DNA of 64,000 bases. Origin: Rhodovastum sp963709085 (lineage in GTDB: Bacteria; Pseudomonadota; Alphaproteobacteria; Acetobacterales; Acetobacteraceae). Positions 28,798 to 37,497 of the stretch are shown one piece after another. The notes beneath the pieces were generated by a model. That model was not told the origin of the DNA. It did not search any database and saw only the letters and a list, made by a program, of their open reading frames with translations. The DNA is taken from the NCBI GenBank assembly GCA_963709085.1, contig CAVPVB010000024.1:62001-126000 (forward strand), read 5' to 3'. Both the position numbers and the translations under genes were made by a program. Position 1 is the first letter of the stretch. Each line of letters opens with the position of its first letter.

Positions 28798-30221
28798 CAC
28801 CTCGCCGGAAGTGGCGACTCCCTTCCGGCGGCCGGGTCGGAGGGGGGTGAGTCTGGTCTGCCACAGGGCGGCACCAATCGTCATGGCGGCGGCAAACTCG
28901 GCGGTTTTCCGCGAGTCAGCGGCCTTGCGGATATGGCAGGGGCGAGTCTCGACCCCTCGTCCTGATTCGCCGGAGCCTGTGCATGCCCCGCCTGTCCGCT
29001 GCCCCGATCGCCCTGACGCTTGCGCAGGAGGAAGAGTTGCAACGGCTCGCCCGGGCGCACAAGACGCCGCGTAAGCTGGCCGAACGCGCCGAGATGATCC
29101 TGCGCTCGGCGGCAGGAACGCCGGTGCGCGAGATCGCCCGCGAACTCGGCGTCTGGCCGAAGACAGTGCGGCACTGGCGCGCCCAGTGGCTGGCCAGTGC
29201 GGCGGACTCGCCGGTAGTGGCGCGGCTGACCGACGCGCCGCGGCCGGGCGCGCCGGCGACGTTTTCCCCCGAGCAGGTCTGCGCGATCGTGGCGCTGGCC
29301 TGCGAGAAGCCGGACGAGCAAAGCAACCTGCCCCTCAGTCATTGGAGCCAAAGCGAACTGGCCCGAGAGGCGGTCAGGCGTGGCATCGTGGACAGCATCT
29401 CGCACGGCTCCGTCGGGCGCTTTTTAAAAAAGAGGCCGACCTCAAGCCGCATCTCGTGCGCGGCTGGCTGACCCCCAAGCCAGATCCTGAGTTCGAGACC
29501 AAGTGCGCCAACGTCTGCACCGTCTATCATGCGGCACCGGCGGCGGCGCAGCAGGACATCCGCACGGTCTCGATCGACGAGATGACCGGCGTGCAGGCGC
29601 TGGAGCGTGCCGCCCCGGACCTGCCGATGCTGCCGGGCAAGGTCGGCCGCCGCGAGTTCGAATACATCCGCCACGGCACCCAGACCCTGATCGCGGCCTT
29701 CGACGTCGCCACCGGCCAGGTGATCGGCACCGTCGGCGACACCCGCACCGAGCAGGACTACGCCAGCTTCCTGGAGCGCCTGTTCGCCACCGGCACCTCG
29801 ACCACCGGCTGGCGCGTGGTCGCCGACAACCTCAACACGCATGTCTCGGAAAGCGTGGTGAGACTGGTCGCCGACCTGTGCGGCATCAAGGACGACCTCG
29901 GCGAGAAGGGCAAGTCCGGTGTGCTCGCCTCGATGGCGACGCGCGAGGCGTTCCTGCGTGATGCCACCCACCGCATCCAGTTTCACTTCACGCCCAAGCA
30001 TGCGTCGTGGCTCAACCAGATCGAGATCTGGTTCTCCATCCTCGTGCGCAAGCTGCTGCGCCGCGCCAGCTTTGTGTCCAAGCAGGATCTGAAGGCTCGG
30101 ATCGAGGCGTTCATCGCCTACTTCAACCGCACGCTGGCCAAGCCGTTCAAATGGACCATGACCGGCAAGCCGCTCGCTGCGTGAGGGCCGCCCGAATGGG
30201 GTCCACTTTTCCGGCAAGGTG
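28798..30221 (+). mobile_element. IS630-family element A, copy 2
   Basis: 1424 bp between TA at 28796-28797 and 30222-30223, with the same ends as copy 1. Its left TA is 2 bp from the end of IS630-B, its right TA is followed by CCA and the IS5-type element at 30227. Confidence 0.92.
28983..30184 (+). CDS. IS630-family transposase A, copy 2
   Basis: Same two-frame organisation as at 22998: first frame from ATG 28983 to 29471, -1 heptamer A-AAA-AAG at about 29426, second frame to 30184 with Asp, Asp and Glu present. Differs from copy 1 at one residue seen (Asp instead of Asn before VATGQ). It appears functional. Confidence 0.9.
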
Positions 30222-30226
30222 TACCA

Positions 30227-31063
30227 GGGCCTGTTAGTCCTTGAGTGCTTCCCCATATAGGGAAGTATGACAGACACCCAATGGAAGGGACTCGCACCTC
30301 TGATTGAGCAGTGCCGTCCCCCGCACAAGACCGAGTTCCTCAATCTCCGCCGGACCATCGAGGCGATCATCTGGCGCCATGAGAACGGCGCCAAGTGGCG
30401 GCAAATACCCACCGAGTTGGGACCGTGGTGGATGGCGGCGCAGGCGTTCAACCGCTGGAGCCATCACGGTGTTTGGGAGCGCCTGCTGGAACTGGCGCAG
30501 GCACGGGGCGGCGTGCAACTGGGCATGGCCTTTCTCGACGGCAGCACCATCCGCGCCCATCACAAAGCCGCCGGCGCCGTCAAGCATGGCAGAACGTCGG
30601 CCCAGCGCGATCAAGATGAAGGACTTGGCCGCTCGCGCGGGGGCTTTGGCACCAAGGCCTGCGTGCTCGCCGACGCTTCCGGCCGGGCAATCGGCTTCAA
30701 GCTCGCGCCCGGGCAGGCGCACGAACTGCCGCTGGCGCCGGCGCTACTGGCCCTGCTCGTCGCCATCCCGCGGTGGATTCTGGGTGACCGCGGCTATTCC
30801 TCGCATCTTTTCCGCACGTTGATCTGGAACCTGGGCGCCCGTCCGGCGATCCCGCCCAGGCGCAACGAGGCGCCGGTCGCCTGTCCACCCTGGATCTACC
30901 ACAACCGTAACCTGGTCGAACGCCTGTGGAACCGGCTGAAGGAATGGCGGGCGGTTGCGACGCGATATGAAAAGACCGCGCGCTCCTTCATGGGCGTGCT
31001 TTGCATGGCTGCAACAATGGACTGGCTAAAGGCATAGACAAGAACTCAAGGACTAACAGACCC
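30227..31063 (+). mobile_element. IS5-family element, second type
   Basis: Ends GGGCCTGTTAGTCCTTGAGT (30227) and, in reverse complement, GGGTCTGTTAGTCCTTGAGT (31063); 837 bp. The right flank is TAA. The left flank has been replaced by the end of IS630-A copy 2, so no duplication can be verified. Confidence 0.85.
30267..31037 (+). CDS. IS5-family transposase, second type
   Basis: An intact 256-residue DDE transposase: MTDTQWKGLAPLIEQCRPPH at the N-terminus, then WRHENGAKWRQIPTELGPWW. Catalytic Asp is in GMAFLDGSTIRAHHKAAG, the second in RWILGDRGYSSHLF, and Glu in YHNRNLVERLWNRLKEW with the IS5-type Y-(2)-R-(3)-E spacing. The ribosome-binding site is weak. Unlike many IS5 relatives it is a single frame. 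Likely functional. Confidence 0.88.
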   Translation: MTDTQWKGLAPLIEQCRPPHKTEFLNLRRTIEAIIWRHENGAKWRQIPTELGPWWMAAQAFNRWSHHGVWERLLELAQARGGVQLGMAFLDGSTIRAHHKAAGAVKHGRTSAQRDQDEGLGRSRGGFGTKACVLADASGRAIGFKLAPGQAHELPLAPALLALLVAIPRWILGDRGYSSHLFRTLIWNLGARPAIPPRRNEAPVACPPWIYHNRNLVERLWNRLKEWRAVATRYEKTARSFMGVLCMAATMDWLKA

Positions 31064-31393
31064 TAAACTGCCATAGCGGGATCTCATCTGCAAAGGTCTT
31101 CAAGCGGCATTGACGCAAGCAACGCCCTGACGCTTGACCCGGACCGCCCCCCTATGACATGACCAAAACCGACCTTCGAGACGATGCCAGCCTGGCCGCC
31201 ATGAGATTGAAACGATGGCCGCCATCAAATTGGAATGGTGGCCGCGATGTGATTGGAATAGGTGGCCGCCTTCATCGGAATCCGCAAACAAGCGGATCAA
31301 GGGCATCAAGCGGCACGTGCTGGCCTGCTCGCTCGGCTTCGTGTTGGCCGTGCTGGTCACGGCTGCCAATGTCCATGATAGCACGGTGGCGCC

Positions 31394-32643
31394 AGGGCAA
31401 TCGGGTGAAGCTTTCACCCGTTGATCAGGCTGGCCAGGAAGTCGTCGTCCCAGGAAGCGGCCTTGCGGCGACCGCGCAGTGATTGCTTGCCGGCTGGCCG
31501 CCTCAGCAGATTGATGGCCATGTGCTTGATGGTGGTGAAATTTGCCGGAGCGTGGTTGGTTCGCACGCGGCACTCGTCGTCGCGGAACATCATGTCCATG
31601 ACCCAGTGGAGGCTGTTCTCGATGGACCAGTGTCCGCGGACGATCGGCCCCAGGAGAGCCGCCAGCAACACCAGCGAGGTGATGTAGGTGCGTGTCTCCT
31701 GCTCGATCTTTCCGCTGATTTCACGATGGCTCTCGACGATGACAACGGCTTTGAGGCCGGGCCAGTTATGTCGTTCCTGGAGCCATTGACGTCGTGGATG
31801 ACGGTTGTGGTCCGGGTCTCGATGCGGCCGTGATCGCCATCGACGGTGGTATCCTGGCTGATCTTGGTGTCGGCAAAACCTTTGGCTTTCTGCTCGGCGG
31901 CGAACAGTTCGAACGTCTTCCTTCAGTGATCCCTGGTTGCCTTTCAGGGCAAGGATGTAATCGGCCTTCTTGTCGATGACTTTCTGCGCGATGTCGCGCT
32001 GGCACCCCATCGCATCGATGGTCACGATGGCCCCTTCGATGGCCAACATATCGAGAAACTTCGGGATTGCGACGATCTCGTTGGACTTTTCCGCCACCTT
32101 GACCTGGCCCAGCACGAGGCGCTGGCGGGCGGCGAAAGCGGAGACCATGTGAATGGCGGCCTTCCCGCCCTGCTTGCGAGCGGATCGGCGCACGGTCTTA
32201 CCATCGATGGCAACAACACCTGCGGGAACGCCCGCCACTGCGGCGACCCAGGCGACGAAGCAGCTTTGGAACTGATCGGCGTCCAGCGCCGCGAGGATAT
32301 CGCCGAGGTGATCATGCGTCGGCGTGCCATCCTTGAACGGGCGGAACCGGCGGAGCAGCGTGAGCTTCTTGGTGCCGAAAAGCGCGATCTCCGTGAAGCA
32401 TTCCGCGCCAGCCAGAACGGCAAGCAGACACAGCAGCAGAACCTCGTCGAGCGGATAGGTCACTTTGCCAAGCTGGCGCGGGTCCCGAAGGTCATTGAAA
32501 TAGCTTAGAAATACAACCGCCTCGGCGAATGCCGCACAGTCCGTTGCCGCGCCGTCCATGGCCATCCCCCGCCTGCGAATCGAGGATTGTCATAGATTCA
32601 GAACTCTAGCGGTTTGCCACGTACTCCTTCACCCGATTGCCCT
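31394..32643 (-). mobile_element. ISAs1-family element a
   Basis: Ends AGGGCAATCGGGTGAAG (31394-31410) and its exact complement (32627-32643); about 1250 bp. The left flank is IS5-type sequence, the right flank is the intergenic region before the alcohol dehydrogenase; the flanks do not match, so no duplication survives. The same terminal sequence bounds MITE-3 at 41559. Confidence 0.88.
31414..32565 (-). pseudogene. ISAs1-family transposase with two compensating frameshifts
   Basis: 383 codons are open from ATG 32565. The N-terminal associated domain (LLLCLLAVLAGAECFTEIAL), the first Asp strand (AGVVAIDGKTVRRSARK) and the C-terminal part (HWSIENSLHWVMDMMFRDDE) are normal. About 43 codons between roughly 31916 and 31784 are read in the wrong frame (RTVRRRAESQRFC...HPRRQ). 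In the alternative frame the same DNA gives QKAKGFADTKISQDTTVDGD followed by HGRIETRTTTVI, the conserved core. One inserted and one deleted base explain this. The gene stays open but the product is most likely dead. Confidence 0.8.
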
Positions 32644-32759
32644 ACTGGTACCCAGCCCAAATCTTGCCACCCATTGGCAAAATGGCTAAGATAATTTGCA
32701 GAAAAATCGACGAAATCGCAAGTCGATGGGCGAGGAAACTACCACAGGAAGGTGTTGTT

Positions 32760-33833
32760 ATGGCAAAAATGCGAGCCGCCGTGTTTGTCGAGCGGGGGCG
32801 CATCGTCCTCGACGAGAAGCCGGTCCCTGATGTCGGACCATTGGACGCGCTGATCCGCATCACGACGACCACGATCTGCGGCACCGACGTGCACATCCTG
32901 AAGGGCGAATATCCGGTCGCCAAGGGCCTGACGATTGGTCACGAGCCGGTGGGCATCATTGAACGGCTCGGCAGCGCCGTGCAGGGCTATCGCGAGGGGC
33001 AGCGTGTCATCGCTGGCGCGATTACCCCCAGCGGCCATTCCGCCGCCTGCCTGTGCGGCTGCTCCTCGCAGGACGGGGCCGGTACGAAACATGGCTACAA
33101 GGCGATGGGCGGCTGGCGCTTCGGCAACACCATCGACGGCTGTCAGGCCGAATATGTGCTGGTGCCGGATGCCATGGTGAATCTGTGCGCGGTGCCGGAC
33201 CGGCTTACCGACGAGCAGGTGCTGATGTGTCCGGACATCATGTCCACCGGTTTTGCGGGCGCGGAGACCGGCAATATCCGCATCGGCGACACGGTGGCGG
33301 TGTTTGCCCAGGGTCCGATCGGGCTGTGTGCCACCGCCGGCGCGAAGCTGTCGGGCGCCACCACGGTGATCGGTGTGGATACCATCGCCGGGCGGCTGGC
33401 CGTGGCACGCAAGCTGGGCGCGGATGTCACCATCGACTTCAAGCAGGTCGATCCGGTCGAGGAGATCATGCGCATCACCGATGGCCGCGGCGTGGACGTC
33501 GCCATCGAGGCGCTGGGCACGCAGGCGACCTTCGAGGCGGCGCTGCGGGTGATCCGCCCGGGTGGCACGCTGTCCAGCCTCGGCGTGTATTCCAGCGATC
33601 TGCGCATTCCGCTGGGTGCCTTCGCGGCGGGCCTGGGCGACCATAAGATCGTCACCTCGCTCTGCCCCGGCGGCAAGGAACGGATGCGCCGGCTGCTGGC
33701 GGTGATCGAATCCAGCCGGCTCAATCTGGAACCGATGGTGACGCATCGCTTCAAGCTGGATGACATCGAGGCCGCCTACGATCTGTTCGCCAACCAGCGC
33801 GATGGCGTGCTGAAGGTGGCGATTACGCCGTGA
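32760..33833 (+). CDS. Zinc-dependent alcohol dehydrogenase
   Basis: A 357-residue medium-chain dehydrogenase. The catalytic zinc ligands are visible in TTICGTDVHILKGEY (Cys) and LTIGHEPVGIIE (His, Glu), plus the Asp of CPDIMSTGFAGAE as in isopropanol/secondary-alcohol dehydrogenases. The NAD(P)-binding segment is VAVFAQGPIGLCATAGAKLS, followed by VIGVDTIAGRLAVARKLGAD. A Cys cluster (CLCGCSSQDG) replaces the usual structural-zinc lobe pattern. ATG 32760 has AGGAAGG 8 nt upstream. It likely oxidises secondary alcohols or reduces ketones; the exact substrate is unknown. A strong hairpin terminator follows at 33864. Confidence 0.9.
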   Translation: MAKMRAAVFVERGRIVLDEKPVPDVGPLDALIRITTTTICGTDVHILKGEYPVAKGLTIGHEPVGIIERLGSAVQGYREGQRVIAGAITPSGHSAACLCGCSSQDGAGTKHGYKAMGGWRFGNTIDGCQAEYVLVPDAMVNLCAVPDRLTDEQVLMCPDIMSTGFAGAETGNIRIGDTVAVFAQGPIGLCATAGAKLSGATTVIGVDTIAGRLAVARKLGADVTIDFKQVDPVEEIMRITDGRGVDVAIEALGTQATFEAALRVIRPGGTLSSLGVYSSDLRIPLGAFAAGLGDHKIVTSLCPGGKERMRRLLAVIESSRLNLEPMVTHRFKLDDIEAAYDLFANQRDGVLKVAITP

Positions 33834-33863
33834 CCCTGTAACAGGGCAGCGCCAGAGAAAGGG

Positions 33864-33901
33864 GGCGGGGCGTCGCCACATGTACGAAGCGACGCCCCGC
33901 C
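33864..33901 (+). terminator. Terminator after the alcohol dehydrogenase gene
   Basis: GGCGGGGCGTCGC (33864-33876) and GCGACGCCCCGCC (33889-33901) form a perfect 13-bp stem with a 12-nt loop. No U-tract. Confidence 0.65.
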
Positions 33902-33997
33902 AAGGGCGCTGAGTTTACCAGTCATAAACATTATCGTGTCGTTATCTTCTCGCCGGCGCTGGCGAGCCGCCAGTGTTCGGGGTGGGAGAAGGCAGCG

Positions 33998-34333
33998 ATG
34001 CAGTACGATCCCCGGCGGCTTGGCCTGCCCGACCTTGGCGTGGTCCGGCGCGCTGCCTCCCGTCTTCCGGCCAGCGCCATTCGCGAACTGGACCTGGCGG
34101 CGGCCGAACTTGATGCAGCGCGCGAGGTCATCTGGCACCTGCTGACGCTGCTCGGCGAACGGGGCGTCACCGAATACGGGCTGCCGGCCTGGGCCCAGGA
34201 CCCCACCATTCGGGGGCTGCTGATCCCCGAGGCGGCGTTTCTGGCGTTGGATGGCAAGCTCAGCGCCTACCGCCGCGCCTGCGAGGCGAACCCGCCGATG
34301 CCCGCAATTGCGCAGGACATCGCGGCCGACTGA
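33998..34333 (+). CDS. Hypothetical protein
   Basis: A 111-residue soluble protein from ATG 33998 (GGAGAAGGCAGCG ribosome-binding site). It contains the helical ASAIRELDLAAAELDAAREV, then LLTLLGERGVTEYGLPAWAQ and ends PPMPAIAQDIAAD. I recognise no family. The frame has clear codon bias (GC-rich third positions) and a good start signal. It converges on the MFS-USP gene with only 5 bp between stops. Confidence 0.6.
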   Translation: MQYDPRRLGLPDLGVVRRAASRLPASAIRELDLAAAELDAAREVIWHLLTLLGERGVTEYGLPAWAQDPTIRGLLIPEAAFLALDGKLSAYRRACEANPPMPAIAQDIAAD

Positions 34334-34338
34334 GCAGT

Positions 34339-35973
34339 TCAGGCGGCTTCGGTCACCGGCGGGGGAACCAGCACCACCGGCAGGGTGGTCCGGCGCCCGA
34401 TCATGTCGGCGAAGCTGCCGTGCACGAGATCACTGATATCACTCTTATGGCGCGTGCCGAGCACGATGGCGCCCGCGCCGGCCGTCTCGGCGTGCCGCAA
34501 CAGGGCGAGAGGAGCACGCGCGGCGATTTCTTCCAGGCAAATGCCGGTGGCGCTGCCGCCTCCCGCGCGCAGGAAGGCAACGGCTTCCTGCACCAGCGCC
34601 TTGCCGCCGGCCCGGCTTTCCTCGGCCGCCGCCTGGTCGGCGAATACCTCGATGCTGCGAACATGCACCACTTCGACCGGCGCTCCGCTTTCGACAGCGA
34701 GGCTGTGAGCGCGCGCCAGCACCGCCCGGTCGGAAGCCGAGCCGTCAATGGCGGCGATCACGGCCTGCACGGGGGAAGCCAGGGCCACCGGCGGCTGACC
34801 GAAGCGGCCGAGATGGCGGCGCATGCGCCATAGCACCAGCGGTGCGATCAGGGTGGAGGCGGCGGCGACCAGGAACGTGGCCCTGGAACTGAACTGCTCG
34901 GCGAGCAGCGGCGCCGTATACGGGGCGATCACACCGGCGAACCAGCGGACAAAATTATAGGCGGCGGACGCGACCGGCCGCTGGGCCTGCGACACTTCCA
35001 GCGCCATTTCGGTGTAGATGGTGTTGGCGATGCCCATCAGCGCACCCGCCAGGATCACCCCCACCACCACCGCCGGCCGGCCGCCGAACGCCATCACCAC
35101 CAGCAGCAGGGCGAGCAGCGCCAGCGTCACGGATGCCAGTCCGAGCGAGCTGAATCGGGCCTGCAAACGGGGGGCGACCAAAACCGAGAACAGCGCCAGC
35201 AGCACGCCCCAGCCGAAGAAGATCAGCCCGACCGCATGCGCCGAAAGGTTCAGGGCGAACGGGACGAAGGCGAGCACGGTGAAGAAGGCGTAGTTGTAGA
35301 AGGCCGCGCTGATCGCGGTGGCGGCGAGGCCGCGATGCGCCAGCGCCTTCAGCGGATCGACCAGGCCCGACTTCACCGGCGCCTTCGGCTGCTCCGGCAG
35401 GAACATCGCGACGGCGACGAAGCCGATCACCATCAGCGCCGCGGTGCCGTAAAACGGGTAGCGCCAGGAAATGCCCCCCAGCGCCGCGCCGATCAGCGGT
35501 CCGATGGAAATCCCCAGGCCCAGCGCCGCCTCATACAGCAGGATCGCCGTCATCGTGCCGCCGCGGGCCGCCCGCACGATCACCGACAGCGCCGTCGCCA
35601 CGAACAGCGCGTTGCCGAGCCCCCAGCCGGCCCGGTAGGCGACCAGCTCGGCGACCGAGGTGGAGGTGCCGGACAGGGCGGCGAAGCCGGCGATCAGGGA
35701 CGCGCCGAGCAGCAGCGTGCCGCGTCCGCCGATCCGGCTGGAGACGTAGCCGGTGACCAGCATCATCAGGGCGGTGACGGCGAAGTAGCTGGTGAACAGC
35801 AGCGAGACCTGGCTCGGCCTGGCGTGCAGGCCGCCCGCGATCGAGACCAGAATCGGGTCGACCAGGCCGATGCTGGTGAAGCCGATGGTGGCGGCGAACG
35901 CGGTCGCCCAGACTGCTTTGGGCTGGCTGAAGAACCGGGCTGAGGGGGCCGCTCCGGCGCTGGGGGCATGCAT
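34339..35973 (-). CDS. MFS transporter fused to a C-terminal universal stress (UspA) domain
   Basis: A 544-residue fusion. Residues about 20-395 form a 12-segment major facilitator, with the cytoplasmic loop 2-3 motif (GYVSSRIGGRGTLLLGASLI) and helix 4/5 features (YRAGWGLGNALFVATALSVI; GLGISIGPLIGAALGG). Residues about 405-544 are a UspA-like domain beginning VQAVIAAIDGSASDRAVLAR and ending with the nucleotide-loop motif ADMIGRRTTLPVVLVPPP preceded by IVLGTRHKSDISDLVHGS. UspA domains bind ATP and may gate transport. The transported compound is unknown. ATG 35973 is chosen (AAGG 7 nt upstream) because upstream in-frame codons are not protein-like. Confidence 0.88.
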   Translation of the reverse strand: MHAPSAGAAPSARFFSQPKAVWATAFAATIGFTSIGLVDPILVSIAGGLHARPSQVSLLFTSYFAVTALMMLVTGYVSSRIGGRGTLLLGASLIAGFAALSGTSTSVAELVAYRAGWGLGNALFVATALSVIVRAARGGTMTAILLYEAALGLGISIGPLIGAALGGISWRYPFYGTAALMVIGFVAVAMFLPEQPKAPVKSGLVDPLKALAHRGLAATAISAAFYNYAFFTVLAFVPFALNLSAHAVGLIFFGWGVLLALFSVLVAPRLQARFSSLGLASVTLALLALLLVVMAFGGRPAVVVGVILAGALMGIANTIYTEMALEVSQAQRPVASAAYNFVRWFAGVIAPYTAPLLAEQFSSRATFLVAAASTLIAPLVLWRMRRHLGRFGQPPVALASPVQAVIAAIDGSASDRAVLARAHSLAVESGAPVEVVHVRSIEVFADQAAAEESRAGGKALVQEAVAFLRAGGGSATGICLEEIAARAPLALLRHAETAGAGAIVLGTRHKSDISDLVHGSFADMIGRRTTLPVVLVPPPVTEAA

Positions 35974-36209
35974 GTGCGAGCCTTTTTGCGCCCCAGGAGC
36001 GCGGAGAACGAAGCTGTATGATGCCAATATCCAGCCCTCCGGCGGCGGACAAGCTGTATGATTTTGCCGGCGCTGCTGCGCCGCCAGGATGCGCGCCGTT
36101 TCGGTGCCGGTGGGCGGTTGAGCACGGGGGAGACCGGCTGGTAAAGCCCGGACAGCCGAGCGAAGATGGGTGCGTGCGAACCGGCGTCTTTTCCAACAGG
36201 AGCGTGAAC

Positions 36210-36650
36210 GTGATCCGGTCTGGTGCACGGTGGGGACGGAGGGAGCCGCTATTTGCGGGCGGCGGCCCGGTTGGCGCGGGAGTTCGGGCAACGCTGGTGG
36301 CGCTGTCGATGCTGTCCGTCCCGTTGACGGCGCAGGCGCAGACCAGCCGGTTGCCGCCGGTGATCGACGCGCTGACGGCGCCGCTGTCCGATGGGGAACT
36401 GGCCGGTCTCGGCTGCCTGGTTGGAACCGTGGTAGCGAGTGGGGCCGTGGTGGCCCTGGCCGGGGGGCCGGGTGTGGTGGTCACGGCGCTGCAAGGGCCG
36501 CTGCCGCCGGTGCGCGTGCTGGAAGGCGGGGCGGCGCTGGCTTTTCTGGTCTCCAGCGCGTGTTACGTCGGACAGGCGCTGGCACCGACGGTGATGCTGG
36601 GTTGGACGACGGTGACGGACATGCTGACGTTGCCGACCCCCGCGCCTTGA
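36210..36650 (+). CDS. Hypothetical exported/membrane protein
   Basis: About 146 residues. GTG 36210 is preferred: an AGGAG motif lies 7 nt before it and the product then starts with a basic segment and a signal-like stretch (ATLVALSMLSVPLTAQAQ). Two later hydrophobic segments (LAGLGCLVGTVVASGAVVAL; GGAALAFLVSSACYVGQALA) suggest a small membrane protein. No family recognised. Divergent from the MFS-USP gene and convergent with the SDR gene. Confidence 0.6.
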   Translation: MIRSGARWGRREPLFAGGGPVGAGVRATLVALSMLSVPLTAQAQTSRLPPVIDALTAPLSDGELAGLGCLVGTVVASGAVVALAGGPGVVVTALQGPLPPVRVLEGGAALAFLVSSACYVGQALAPTVMLGWTTVTDMLTLPTPAP

Positions 36651-36691
36651 GGGTGGCTCGCCTTGAGGCTGGCCGGCCATCGGGACAAAAC

Positions 36692-37474
36692 TCACCCCAT
36701 CATGCTGTTGAATGCCCCACCATCCAACAGCAGGTTCTGCCCGACAACAAATCCCGACGACGCCGCGCACAGGAATACGCACGCAGCGCCGAACTCCTCC
36801 GGGTCGCCCACCCGACCGGCCGGTGAGGCGTGGCCGCGTTCGGCGATGATGTCGTCAACCGGCCGGTTCTCTTTCTCGGCAATCGCCTGCAGGGTGGCGC
36901 GCAGCCGGTCGGTCAGGAAGGGGCCGGGCAGCAGGCCGTTGATCGTCACGTTGTGGCATGCCACCTGGCGCGCCAGCCCGGCGACAAAACCGGTCAGACC
37001 GGCGCGGGCCCCGTTGCTCATGCCCAGCGTGGGAATGGGCGCCTTCACGCTGCCCGAGGTGATGTTGACGATGCGGCCGAATTTCCGGGCGCACATTCCG
37101 TCCACCACGGACCGGATCAGGAAGATCGGTGTGAGCATGTTGGCGTCCAGCGCCCGTATCCAATCCTCGCGCTCCCAGTTGCGGAAATCGCCCGGCGGTG
37201 GCCCGCCGGCGTTGGTGACCAGGATGTCGGGCTCCGGGCAGGCGGCCAGCGCGGCGGCGCGGCCGGTCTCGGTGGTGATGTCGCCCGGCACCGCGGTCAC
37301 CGTGGCACCGGTGGCGTCGCGGATCTCGGCCGCGGTGCGCTCCAGCGTCGCGGCGGTGCGCGCGGTAATGACCACTTCCACCCCTTCGCGCGCCAGCGCC
37401 ATGGCACAGGCCCGGCCCAGCCCTTTGCTCGCCGCGCAGATAATCGCCCGTTTGCCCGCCAGCCCCGTGTCCAT
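36692..37474 (-). CDS. Short-chain dehydrogenase/reductase-like protein without the usual Tyr/Lys
   Basis: 260 residues with a Rossmann start (RAIICAASKGLGRACAMALA), adenine-binding Asp (VPGDITTETG), the NAG motif (ILVTNAGGPPPGDF) and the Ser strand (GRIVNITSGSVKAPIP). Where the catalytic YxxxK should be, the sequence reads LGMSNGARAGLTGFVAGLA: neither Tyr nor Lys is present. This is the hallmark of an SDR subgroup annotated as 3-oxoacyl-ACP-reductase-like, whose activity is unclear. The C-terminus ends LLLDGGAFNSMMG. It follows the thioesterase gene by 23 bp on the same strand, so the two are probably co-transcribed and may act on acyl thioesters. Confidence 0.85.
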   Translation of the reverse strand: MDTGLAGKRAIICAASKGLGRACAMALAREGVEVVITARTAATLERTAAEIRDATGATVTAVPGDITTETGRAAALAACPEPDILVTNAGGPPPGDFRNWEREDWIRALDANMLTPIFLIRSVVDGMCARKFGRIVNITSGSVKAPIPTLGMSNGARAGLTGFVAGLARQVACHNVTINGLLPGPFLTDRLRATLQAIAEKENRPVDDIIAERGHASPAGRVGDPEEFGAACVFLCAASSGFVVGQNLLLDGGAFNSMMG

Positions 37475-37497
37475 GCCGCTTTCCCTCCTGCCGCCGC

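Larger units (their letters stand above)
24658..31286 (+). mobile_element. IS21-family element, interrupted by four other elements
   Basis: The outer ends are TGCGGATTCCGA at 24658 and its complement ending at 31286. Both ends continue with repeated (G)GCGGCCACC-TTCCAAT units, the multiple transposase-binding sites usual for IS21 (left 24658-24727, right about 31165-31286). Inside lie istA, istB, a third gene, MITE-2, IS630-B, IS630-A copy 2 and an IS5-type element. The flanks are both IS5-type sequence but separated by a 160-bp loss, so no target duplication is visible. Confidence 0.85.
22600..31393 (+). mobile_element. IS5-family insertion sequence (IS1031-like), copy 2, shattered by nested elements
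   Basis: Three pieces match copy 1 in order: 22600-22810 (left end), 24411-24657 (transposase N-terminal part, ATG 24424) and 31287-31393 (central part, from ACAAGCGGATCAAGGGC). The first gap holds an IS630 element and a MITE, the second holds an IS21 element and comes with loss of about 160 bp of the IS5 sequence. The third piece is cut by the ISAs1 element at 31394. The left flank TTA is of the TNA target type. Confidence 0.85.

Noticed and set aside
32670..32700. Possible sigma-54 promoter before the alcohol dehydrogenase (TGGC...TTTGCA)
   Set aside because: The spacing between the GG and GC elements is two bases too long, so it does not fit the strict -24/-12 rule.
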